This document shows positions 25,302-32,337 of a stretch of 45,781 nt of DNA, piece after piece. The first letter of the stretch is position 1. Each line of letters starts with the position of its first letter. Made by a program: the position numbers and the translations under genes. Below the pieces are notes generated by a model. It was not told the origin of the DNA, did no database searches, and saw only the letters and a list, made by a program, of their open reading frames with translations. This DNA is from Verrucomicrobium sp. BvORR034 (GTDB taxonomy: Bacteria > Verrucomicrobiota > Verrucomicrobiia > Verrucomicrobiales > Verrucomicrobiaceae), in the NCBI RefSeq assembly GCF_000739635.1, contig NZ_BATQ01000123.1, forward strand, positions 1 through 45,781. The letters are read 5' to 3'.

Positions 25302-26627
25302 ATGAAAAGTTTCAATCCAGAAGGAGACCAAGACAGCCGCAGCTGTCGTACTTCTTACGAATTTGACACCAACAACGGCCGTTCTAGCATCACGGCACAA
25401 CACTCCATGCTCACATCCAGCCTTCCTGAAAAAGCGTTCCGCAGCCACGCCCCCGGCTACTGGAAAGACAAGAACGTATCCGAAGCGGAGTGGAACAGCG
25501 CCCAGTGGCAGCTGAAGAACCGGGTCAACTCCCTGGCCAAACTGGAGGAGCATCTGGTCTTGAGCGAGGAAGAGCGCGCCGGGGTGCTGCTTTCCGGCAA
25601 CAAGCTGGCCATGGCGATCACGCCCCATTTCTTCAACCTGATCCACCCCACCGATCCAGACTGCCCCATCCGCCGTCAGGTGATCCCCCGCATTGAGGAG
25701 ACCTGGGACGACCCAGATGAGATGTCCGACCCCTGTGGCGAGGATTCCCACATGCCAGTTCCCGGCTTGGTGCACCGCTATCCAGACCGCGTGCTCTTCC
25801 TGGTGACGGACCGCTGCGCGAGCTACTGCCGCTACTGCACCCGCAGCCGCGTGGTGAGCGGCGTAGGTGACCAGGAACTGCACACAGAGTTTGAAGCTGT
25901 CTTCAAGTATCTGGAAGCCCACACCGAGGTGCGTGACGTGCTCTTGAGCGGTGGCGACGCCCTGCTCTTCTCCGACGCGAAGCTGGAAGGCATCCTCAAA
26001 CGCCTGCGCGCCATCCCCCATATCGAGTTCCTGCGTATTGGTTCCCGGGTGCCCATCTTCCTGCCCCAGCGCATCACGCCCGAACTGTGCACCATGCTCG
26101 CCAAGTACCATCCCTTGTGGATGAGCGTGCATACCAACCATCCGCGTGAAATCACGATTGAGGTCAAAGAAGCTCTCGAACGCCTGGCCAACCACGGCAT
26201 CCCGCTGGGAAATCAGAGCGTGCTGCTGCGCGGCGTGAATGACGATCCAGAAGTGATGAAGGCCCTGGTGCACAAGCTTCTCATGAGCCGTGTGCGCCCG
26301 TACTATCTCTACCAGTGCGACCTCATCCAAGGCAGCTCCCACCTCCGCACCAGCGTGAGCAAGGGGCTGGAGATCATCGAAAGTCTTCGTGGCCACACCA
26401 CTGGCTACGGTGTCCCCCAGTTCGTCATCGACGCCCCCGGCGGCGGCGGCAAGGTGCCGGTGAACCCGGAATACGTCCTCGCGAAGGACAGCCACCATAC
26501 CCTCATCCGCAACTACGAGGGCAAGGTGTTCGACTACCCCGAACCGGAGAGCGCAAAATCCGCAAACCTCTTTGCGAGCGGCACCAACCGTCTGTCCATG
26601 ACTTGGGCGCCCTCGGCCAAGTGGTAG
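25302..26627 (+). CDS. kamA: Lysine 2,3-aminomutase family radical SAM enzyme
   Basis: 441 residues. The radical SAM cluster motif C-A-S-Y-C-R-Y-C uses Cys172, 176 and 179. Other family features are H-R-Y-P-D-R-V-L-F, L-L-S-G-G-D-A-L, R-I-G-S-R-V-P, Y-Y-L-Y-Q-C-D-L-x-x-G-S-S-H and the PLP-associated G-Y-G-V-P-Q-F-V-I-D-A-P-G-G-G-G-K. The product converts L-lysine to beta-lysine, for lysine fermentation or for the osmolyte N-acetyl-beta-lysine. The acetyltransferase AblB is not adjacent. The first 35 residues are atypical and Ser/Asn-rich; an internal Met36 is an alternative start. Confidence 0.9.
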   Translation: MKSFNPEGDQDSRSCRTSYEFDTNNGRSSITAQHSMLTSSLPEKAFRSHAPGYWKDKNVSEAEWNSAQWQLKNRVNSLAKLEEHLVLSEEERAGVLLSGNKLAMAITPHFFNLIHPTDPDCPIRRQVIPRIEETWDDPDEMSDPCGEDSHMPVPGLVHRYPDRVLFLVTDRCASYCRYCTRSRVVSGVGDQELHTEFEAVFKYLEAHTEVRDVLLSGGDALLFSDAKLEGILKRLRAIPHIEFLRIGSRVPIFLPQRITPELCTMLAKYHPLWMSVHTNHPREITIEVKEALERLANHGIPLGNQSVLLRGVNDDPEVMKALVHKLLMSRVRPYYLYQCDLIQGSSHLRTSVSKGLEIIESLRGHTTGYGVPQFVIDAPGGGGKVPVNPEYVLAKDSHHTLIRNYEGKVFDYPEPESAKSANLFASGTNRLSMTWAPSAKW

Positions 26628-26718
26628 GGCCACGAACGTGCGATTCAACCAACCACTTGGAGGCACAGTCCGTTGCCTCCAGGTCGGATCGGAGCATTAG
26701 AGCGAGTTCGGTGAGGAC

Positions 26719-27029
26719 ACTCGCTTCTGAGCCGTCCCGCATGCGGGAACAATGCCATCAGGGAAAAGCGATGGCACCGCTGTTTTGACTGCCAATGGGT
26801 TTCAGAATTGGATCGTCGTGAGGCTGGCAAACTTAGGTTCCAGTTGGTGAAATCACAGGTTCAAAAGAACCGAAGGCTGGGACTCATCAAGCCTGCCCAC
26901 CGCTAACATCCCTGAATGAACCGGGCCCACAGCCCTCAAATTTGCACACCCAGGGAGGAGTTGTGATGAGTGGCGACTTGCTACCTTGATGGGATAGGTC
27001 CCGCATGCGGGACGGCTCAGCAGAAGCTC
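26719..27029. repeat. Inverted-repeat-bounded non-coding element
   Basis: Two arms in opposite orientation each carry the same 20-base core GAGCCGTCCCGCATGCGGGA, which itself contains the 14-bp palindrome TCCCGCATGCGGGA (26735-26748 and 26999-27012). Similarity continues outward for about 15 bases with a 3-base gap (GCTTCT side) and inward (CCATCA side). The roughly 250 bases between contain no credible gene. The rest of the kamA-VOC gap (26628-27088) shows nothing else. It resembles a small MITE or BIME-like unit. Confidence 0.55.
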
Positions 27030-27088
27030 AACGCACCCTGCCAGCCCATCGTTTTATCGAACTCCCCATTAAGCCAAACGCCATCCTC

Positions 27089-27436
27089 TCACCCCACATA
27101 CTCCGTCAGCATCACCAGATTCCCCTCTGGATCCACAAACCTTCCCAGCTTGATGGGCTCGCCCTCCCGCTGCACAGGAGGCTCCACGATGCTCCCGCCC
27201 GCCGCTTCGACGATGGCACAAGCTGCCGCGGCATCATCCACCTGGAGGCTTAGACTGGTGACGCTCTGCTCCCCTTCCCCGCCACCATGCAAGGCGACGA
27301 TGGCATCCCCAAACAACAACTCCGACCACCATGGGCTGACGAAGCCCTTTTTCAGGCCAAAGGTGTCGACATAAAATGCAACGGCCCGCTCCATGTCCTG
27401 GGCCATGAGGACATACTTTACCTTCTCGAGTTTCAT
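27089..27436 (-). CDS. VOC (glyoxalase/bleomycin-resistance) family protein
   Basis: A 115-residue single-domain VOC protein. It starts with a V-K-Y-V-L-M-A-Q-D-M-E-R-A-V-A-F-Y strand-helix typical of the fold. It then has W-W-S-E-L-L-F-G-D, a central L-Q-V-D-D segment, G-G-S-I-V-E-P-P, and the C-terminal F-V-D-P-E-G-N-L-V-M-L-T-E. Metal-binding residues are plausible (Glu near the end), but the substrate cannot be told. It lies 13 bp downstream of the metallopeptidase gene in the same direction. Confidence 0.85.
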   Translation of the reverse strand: MKLEKVKYVLMAQDMERAVAFYVDTFGLKKGFVSPWWSELLFGDAIVALHGGGEGEQSVTSLSLQVDDAAAACAIVEAAGGSIVEPPVQREGEPIKLGRFVDPEGNLVMLTEYVG

Positions 27437-27449
27437 GGGAAAAGTTCGT

Positions 27450-29030
27450 TCAGACGATCAAGTCCTCGAACCCTTCATCAAAACATCGGCGACGCAAGTG
27501 ATACTGTCCATTTTGTTCCACCAGATAGTGGGTCTTCCGCTTCACATGCGTGTGCGGCACACTGCTCAATCCAGGTTTGCACAGGCTGAAATCAACGCGT
27601 CCCCTTCGGAACAGCGTTTCCAGAAATGATTGGGTAGCCTGTTCTACTCCCGGCACCGGTGTGGACCCTGCATCCGGGGCGGCCGGAGCAATCATCCCAC
27701 GCCGTGAGAAGGACGCCGTCCGCACGACCAGCGCCCCTTCGCCCAAGCCGTAGGCCGTAGCACGCATCATCATGTCGCGACCACGGGGCATCTCATCGCC
27801 TCCTGGGGTGGGTTTGCCGGCATTGAGCGCCCGGTTGGCCTCAGCGCGCAGGCTGCGCACCGCTTCCAGGCTCAACAGACCACGACGCACAAAGGCGCTG
27901 CGGAGCACCTCGTCATACTTGCCGCTGAACAGGGCGGCGTCCGCCCAGATCACCTGCGCGGCCACTTCGCTGTAGAAGGCAGCGCTCAGCGCCGCGGTAC
28001 GCACGGCCTTGGCCAGCAAGGCAGCGGCGTCTTTTGCGACGGAGAGCAGATCAGCGGCAGTCGGCTCAGCGGCATGTACCTTGAGCATGCCCGCCATGGC
28101 CTCGAAAAATCCTGAAGTGAAAACGCGGGAGAATGAGTGTGGATCTGAGGACAACTCCGAATGCGGCGCCATGGGCGGCAGGTGCATGGGCTCCCGGTAG
28201 AACAAGGAATTCACCGCGTTCCGCAGGCAGTCCGGCGGCGCAGAGCCGGAGTTCAGATCATGCACGGCCTTGCCATACTGCACGGCAATGCGTGACAGTG
28301 TGGAATTCTGATAAATCAGCCCGCCGGTCTCTTTGATAACGTGTTCACAAACCGACTCCAGCTGCAATGCGGTCAACAACGCCGTGATATCGGCAAAGGA
28401 CTCGTGAAATGCGGCCACCTCATCAAGCGCAGCATCCCACAGATCCGGCCTCAGGGCATCCAGCACGGCGTGGCCCAGTTCGTGGGCGACAATGTCAGGG
28501 CTTTCGGCAGTATGGATGGCGCGGCCTTTGACCTCTCCCGTGAAGAAGGAAATGGTCTTGCGGTCATAGTAGGCGTTGAGGTCGTTCGTGCCAGCCACGT
28601 CCACCTCCAGAGGTGCCCCACCTTGCCAGTGCACAGTCTCGGGAAGATGCGGCCTCCAGACTTCCCTCGCCCGACGGAGGGCGTCGGCGGCATTCCAGTA
28701 TCGAAAATTGTCGGTCCCTGGCGGGTACACACCCGGCTTGGGAGCCTCTCCACGGAGTTGAAGCGGCAAGCTTCCCAGAGTGAGGGTGGCAGGCGAGCGA
28801 TGAGCCAGCTTCAAGCCCGATTCCGGATCGTCCTCCCAAGCGGCGACGGAAACCACTGTCGGAGCCGCGGGCTTCGCTGTAGCTTTTGCAGCCGCCTTGG
28901 GGGCGGGCTTCTTAGAAGCCGGAATAGAGACCGGTACAGCCTTTGACTTTACCAACGCTGGTTTCCTTGCAAGTGGAGCGGCCGTCTTGGCTGGCGACTT
29001 CTTAGCGGGGGGTCGCTTGAGATTCTTCAT
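27450..29030 (-). CDS. Zinc metallopeptidase (gluzincin) with histone-H1-like basic tail
   Basis: 526 residues. Residues 1-65 are Lys/Ala/Pro-rich with repeated K-K-P-A-P-K-A-A-A-K-type units, like histone H1 or other basic DNA-binding tails. The catalytic part has H-E-L-G-H (His183, Glu184, His187). A downstream F-H-E-S-F-A-D-I holds the third ligand, Glu210, giving the HExxH + E gluzincin pattern found in thermolysin-like (M4-type) peptidases. No signal peptide is seen; the basic start argues for a cytosolic or nucleoid-associated protein. Large helical parts follow. The C-terminus includes a short segment with V-P-H-T-H-V-K-R-K-T-H. It is divergent from ispE. The function is unknown; DNA association is inference from the tail. 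Confidence 0.75.
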   Translation of the reverse strand: MKNLKRPPAKKSPAKTAAPLARKPALVKSKAVPVSIPASKKPAPKAAAKATAKPAAPTVVSVAAWEDDPESGLKLAHRSPATLTLGSLPLQLRGEAPKPGVYPPGTDNFRYWNAADALRRAREVWRPHLPETVHWQGGAPLEVDVAGTNDLNAYYDRKTISFFTGEVKGRAIHTAESPDIVAHELGHAVLDALRPDLWDAALDEVAAFHESFADITALLTALQLESVCEHVIKETGGLIYQNSTLSRIAVQYGKAVHDLNSGSAPPDCLRNAVNSLFYREPMHLPPMAPHSELSSDPHSFSRVFTSGFFEAMAGMLKVHAAEPTAADLLSVAKDAAALLAKAVRTAALSAAFYSEVAAQVIWADAALFSGKYDEVLRSAFVRRGLLSLEAVRSLRAEANRALNAGKPTPGGDEMPRGRDMMMRATAYGLGEGALVVRTASFSRRGMIAPAAPDAGSTPVPGVEQATQSFLETLFRRGRVDFSLCKPGLSSVPHTHVKRKTHYLVEQNGQYHLRRRCFDEGFEDLIV

Positions 29031-29223
29031 GACGTGAATGACAAAAACGTGCCAGATGTCCGCCCCATGAACCTCCTCAAAGGTCCTGGTGAATTTTTGC
29101 CAAGGCTACTTGAATTAGCAGGAATTTGACAAGTTTTTTGGACAGTTGTCTGGCTTTTTTGAACATTTGCATCGGAAAGCATCCTCGTTGACCGAAGGCC
29201 CGAACCGCGTATTCACGAAGGCG

Positions 29224-30081
29224 ATGTCGTCACCCGTTCTCCAACTCTCCTGCCCTGCCAAGATCAACCTGCACCTGCGCGTGTTGGGGAAGCGGGAGGA
29301 TGGCTTTCACGCACTGGACACCCGACTCTGCCCGCTGGACCTGAGTGACACCCTTTCTTTTTCCGAGGCTTCAGCGACTCCTAGGATCAGCCAACTGACC
29401 TGCTCTGACGCCTCCCTGCCCACCGATGAGACGAATCTGGTGATGAAGGCCCTGCGTGCCTTTGAAAAGGCCACGGGAACCCCTCAATCTTGGAACCTGC
29501 ATCTGGAAAAGCGCATTCCCCACGGGGCTGGACTGGGTGGCGGCAGCAGCAACGCCGCCATGACGCTGCGAGGGCTCAACTTGCTCTCTGGACATCCCCT
29601 GTCCCAGGAAACGTTGGTCACCCTCGGCTCCCAGCTGGGGTCTGATGTGCCTTTTTTCCTGTACGACGCCGTTTGCGATGCCACTGGCCGGGGCGAGGTC
29701 CTGACCCCCTTGGATTTCCCCTGGCAGCTCCCTGTGGTCCTGATCAAACCGCCTTTTGGCATCCCCACCCCATGGGCATACAAGCAGTGGAGCACATCCA
29801 CCCAACTGCATGGGGTGCTCTACGCTCCCCAACTCTGTCCTTGGGGCCCGATGGTGAACGATCTGGAGCGACCGGTCTTTGAGAAGTGGTCACTCCTCCC
29901 CGCCCTTAAGATGTGGCTGCTGGATCAAGTAGAGACCCGGGCGGCCCTCATGTCGGGCTCTGGCTCGACCGTCTTTGCCGTGGCGCAATCGGAAACGGAT
30001 GCAGCAGCCCTGGCAACCAAGGCTGCTGCGCACTGTGGTGAGACCACCTGGGTGAAGGTGGTGCGGGCGGGGCACCCCTGA
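29224..30081 (+). CDS. ispE: 4-diphosphocytidyl-2-C-methyl-D-erythritol kinase
   Basis: 285 residues from ATG 29224; the longer open frame lacks family sequence. GHMP-kinase hallmarks are C-P-A-K-I-N-L-H-L at the start, the ATP-binding P-H-G-A-G-L-G-G-G-S-S-N-A-A, G-S-D-V-P-F-F-L and the C-terminal M-S-G-S-G-S-T-V-F-A. IspE phosphorylates CDP-methylerythritol in the MEP isoprenoid pathway and is essential in most bacteria that use it. It is a single gene here, with a TTGACA at 29126-29131 that could be a -35, although no good -10 is evident. Confidence 0.92.
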   Translation: MSSPVLQLSCPAKINLHLRVLGKREDGFHALDTRLCPLDLSDTLSFSEASATPRISQLTCSDASLPTDETNLVMKALRAFEKATGTPQSWNLHLEKRIPHGAGLGGGSSNAAMTLRGLNLLSGHPLSQETLVTLGSQLGSDVPFFLYDAVCDATGRGEVLTPLDFPWQLPVVLIKPPFGIPTPWAYKQWSTSTQLHGVLYAPQLCPWGPMVNDLERPVFEKWSLLPALKMWLLDQVETRAALMSGSGSTVFAVAQSETDAAALATKAAAHCGETTWVKVVRAGHP

Positions 30082-30102
30082 GGACGCCCAACTTCATAAG
30101 CC

Positions 30103-30294
30103 TCAGCGAATTTGGATCGTCCGAAGCTCCGTCTCGTAGGGATTGGTACTCCGCACTATCCGCTGGTGCACGAACCTTTTCCCCGCAAAGTGGACAACCT
30201 TCTCAGAGACGATATCCCCTGTATGGGGACTCGAGGCGCAGGAGGCCTGAAAGATCAGGGCCACAAGAGTTAAAATAACGGGGGTAAGTTTCAT
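30103..30294 (-). CDS. Small lipoprotein
   Basis: 63 residues from ATG 30294, chosen because it begins a lipoprotein signal (MKLTP, hydrophobic core, lipobox Q-A-S-C at about residues 16-19). The mature part is short and basic with no recognised domain. It converges with ispE, with 21 bp between the stops. The longer reading frame upstream is unlikely. The coding call is reasonable but unproven. Confidence 0.55.
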   Translation of the reverse strand: MKLTPVILTLVALIFQASCASSPHTGDIVSEKVVHFAGKRFVHQRIVRSTNPYETELRTIQIR

Positions 30295-30362
30295 CGATGC
30301 GATCTGTATCATCGATGCTATTACATTGTAAAGGCAAAGTGACCAGCTCCCCACAAAAAATT

Positions 30363-30498
30363 GGGCTGGGCGAACTCCCATTCGCCCAGCCCTATTGGCA
30401 TCAACCTCAACACATATCCCGCTTGCGCGGGCTTAATTGACAACAACCAATCACTCTCAAGACAGCAGTGCTGGTAATCACTCACTCAGCACTACAGA
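30363..30498. repeat. Structured 136-bp unit, copy 1
   Basis: The unit holds a perfect 12-bp hairpin (GGGCTGGGCGAA / TTCGCCCAGCCC, 6-base loop). It also holds a 5-bp hairpin CCCGC-TTGC-GCGGG and a 7-bp hairpin AGTGCTG / CAGCACT. It recurs exactly 248 bp downstream with no indels and very few base changes. The region between ispE/lipoprotein and the propeller gene (30295-30825) has no other gene. Confidence 0.8.
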
Positions 30499-30610
30499 AG
30501 AGTTAGTATCGGTAGGGTGGAGAGTGTTCAAAGAATCCCAAATTGTTGGAAATGGGTCCTGCAACCGTTCGCGGCAGCTGGTGTCGGTTGCATGGCCCCT
30601 AAAAAGAGTT

Positions 30611-30746
30611 GGGCTGGGCGAACTCCCATTCGCCCAGCCCTTTTGGCATCAACCTCAACACATATCCCGCTTGCGCGGGTTTGATTGACAACAACCAATC
30701 ACTCTCAAGACAGCAGTGCTGGTAATCACTCACTCAGCACTACAGA
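30611..30746. repeat. Structured 136-bp unit, copy 2
   Basis: This is a direct copy of 30363-30498, keeping all three hairpins. The first hairpin ends in a T-rich stretch (CCCTTTTGG), so on the plus strand it could act as a weak terminator, but the downstream conservation argues for more than that. The 112-bp spacer between copies contains another inverted repeat, GCAACCG / CGGTTGC. Possible identities are a tandem small RNA, a duplicated leader element or an intergenic repeat. Confidence 0.8.
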
Positions 30747-30825
30747 TAGATTAGAGTTGCTGCTACCCACTGTGTTCAATGCGGGGCGAATCTTTTTGAA
30801 ATTATTTTCACTGGCCTGATCCCAC

Positions 30826-32331
30826 TCATTTCCCGGGAATCCGGTTTAATGTATAATAACCCTCAGCATGAGCCAGTTGCGCCCCCTTTTTTGACCGCAC
30901 ACCGGGGACGACTAATTCGTGCACATAGCCTTCCCGGAGGCCCTCGCACTTCAGAAGGACGCTTTTTGCGCCTGGCTCCAGGGTAACCCGGGAGATGGTC
31001 ACGGGCTTGGTCTCCACCTCGTCGCCACCGTACTTCTGGTGGTAGAGGTAGGTGTAGCTGCTCATCTGATAGCTGCCAACGGCGCTGGTGGTCGCAGGAT
31101 CGACCTCATCGGTAAAGGTCACCCGGAAGCCGTCAGGTTGCGCTTCCATCTTCTGAATCTCAAAGGGTGTCTGGCCAGTCCACTGGATGCGCTCCAGACC
31201 GAATGAACGTGTGCCCTGAGAGTTCCAGCCCCGGTTGGACTCGCCCACCAGCAGGGAACCGTCCTTTAGAAAGGCCAGGCTCAGAGCCGCGCTCTGCAAA
31301 CCGTCTTGGAAACGGAACACCGCCCCCTGGTACTCGCCGCCCACTTTTTCCAGGAAGACGCGGTTCACGCCAGAAAGCACAAACTCTCCCACGAACATCT
31401 GCTTCTCAAACGGGCCAAACTTTCCACCCGTGAGGTCACAAACCAACCCCGTGGGGCTCTGCCCTGCCTTTACATATGGAAACCATACAGCGGGCAGCGC
31501 AAACCCCTTCACCTGACGGGAGGCCTCCACCACGGTGATGCCCTGGGGCAGTTTCCCGGGATCGGCCACTGGCGACTCCGGAAGCTGGGCATCCGGCAAC
31601 GAGTCCGCGTGACCGAAGAACGCACCTTTGCGCAGGTGAAGCAGCGGGTTGGTGCTCCACCAGTTGCCCTGCTGGTCCGTACAGAAAACGTCCCCCTCCC
31701 CGTTCACGGCGATGCCGCAGGGCGAGCGTAGTCCTGCACTCATCGGGGACAGCTTGCCATCAGGTGAGACGCTCACCGCCCAGCCACGCCAGTGTTTCTC
31801 CTGCATGCGATGACCGGCGAGTTTCACCGGCCCGCCCATCGAGGCATTCAGGGTAATCCAGAAGTTCCCCTCCCGGTCCAGCACCGGACCGTAGGCGTAC
31901 TCGTGGTAGTTTCCGCTTACCCCCCAGCCCTTGGCCACCGCCAGATACTCATCAGCCACGCCATCCCCGTCAGTGTCACGGATCTTGGTCAACTCCGAAC
32001 GCTGCACCGTATAGAGAGCACCGTCATGCCAGAGCAGCCCCAGTGGCTCGTGCAAGCCCGAGGCATAAAGACGGTAACCCACGGCCTTGGCATCCGTGGG
32101 ATCAGCCTCGGGATGTTCCAGGATCCAGATCTCCCCCTTGCGGACGGAGACCGCCAGCCGCCCATCGGGCAGCAGCGCCAGGCCGCTGGCCTCCAGCTTC
32201 ACGCCATCCGGCAGCACATATGGCGTCACCGTGTAGGCGGGATTCGCGCTGGCAGCATGCGCCACCGATGGGAGCTGGGCCATGAGGAGGGCGGCCAGCA
32301 TGGGCAGCCCGGTGGAGATGTACTTTCGCAT
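30826..32331 (-). CDS. Secreted beta-propeller, sorbosone-dehydrogenase-like
   Basis: 501 residues with a signal peptide (to about A-H-A, residue 26). The body is an NHL/sorbosone-dehydrogenase-like propeller: L-D-V-style blades with L-L-P-D-G-R-L-A-V-S, D-T-D-G-D-G-V-A-D-E-Y and G-P-V-L-D-R-E-G-N-F-W-I-T-L-N. G-L-R-S-P-C-G-I-A-V-N-G-E-G-D and G-S-L-L-V-G-E-S-N-R-G-W follow. The last 90 residues look like an Ig-like or other beta domain (V-D-P-A-T-T-S-A-V-G-S-Y). Such proteins are frequent in PVC bacteria and are predicted to oxidise sugars or their derivatives, passing electrons to partner cytochromes. It lies 6 bp after the cytochrome gene, which fits a paired electron-transfer unit. The substrate is unknown. 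Confidence 0.8.
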   Translation of the reverse strand: MRKYISTGLPMLAALLMAQLPSVAHAASANPAYTVTPYVLPDGVKLEASGLALLPDGRLAVSVRKGEIWILEHPEADPTDAKAVGYRLYASGLHEPLGLLWHDGALYTVQRSELTKIRDTDGDGVADEYLAVAKGWGVSGNYHEYAYGPVLDREGNFWITLNASMGGPVKLAGHRMQEKHWRGWAVSVSPDGKLSPMSAGLRSPCGIAVNGEGDVFCTDQQGNWWSTNPLLHLRKGAFFGHADSLPDAQLPESPVADPGKLPQGITVVEASRQVKGFALPAVWFPYVKAGQSPTGLVCDLTGGKFGPFEKQMFVGEFVLSGVNRVFLEKVGGEYQGAVFRFQDGLQSAALSLAFLKDGSLLVGESNRGWNSQGTRSFGLERIQWTGQTPFEIQKMEAQPDGFRVTFTDEVDPATTSAVGSYQMSSYTYLYHQKYGGDEVETKPVTISRVTLEPGAKSVLLKCEGLREGYVHELVVPGVRSKKGAQLAHAEGYYTLNRIPGK

Positions 32332-32337
32332 GTGGCG

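Noticed and set aside
25263-26666. A 467-residue minus-strand frame opposite kamA
   Set aside because: It is the reverse of a gene with an unambiguous radical SAM motif, a common artefact in GC-rich DNA.
29126-29155. A promoter for ispE from the TTGACA at 29126-29131
   Set aside because: The -35 match is perfect, but no acceptable -10 lies at 16-18 bp; noted in the gene entry only.
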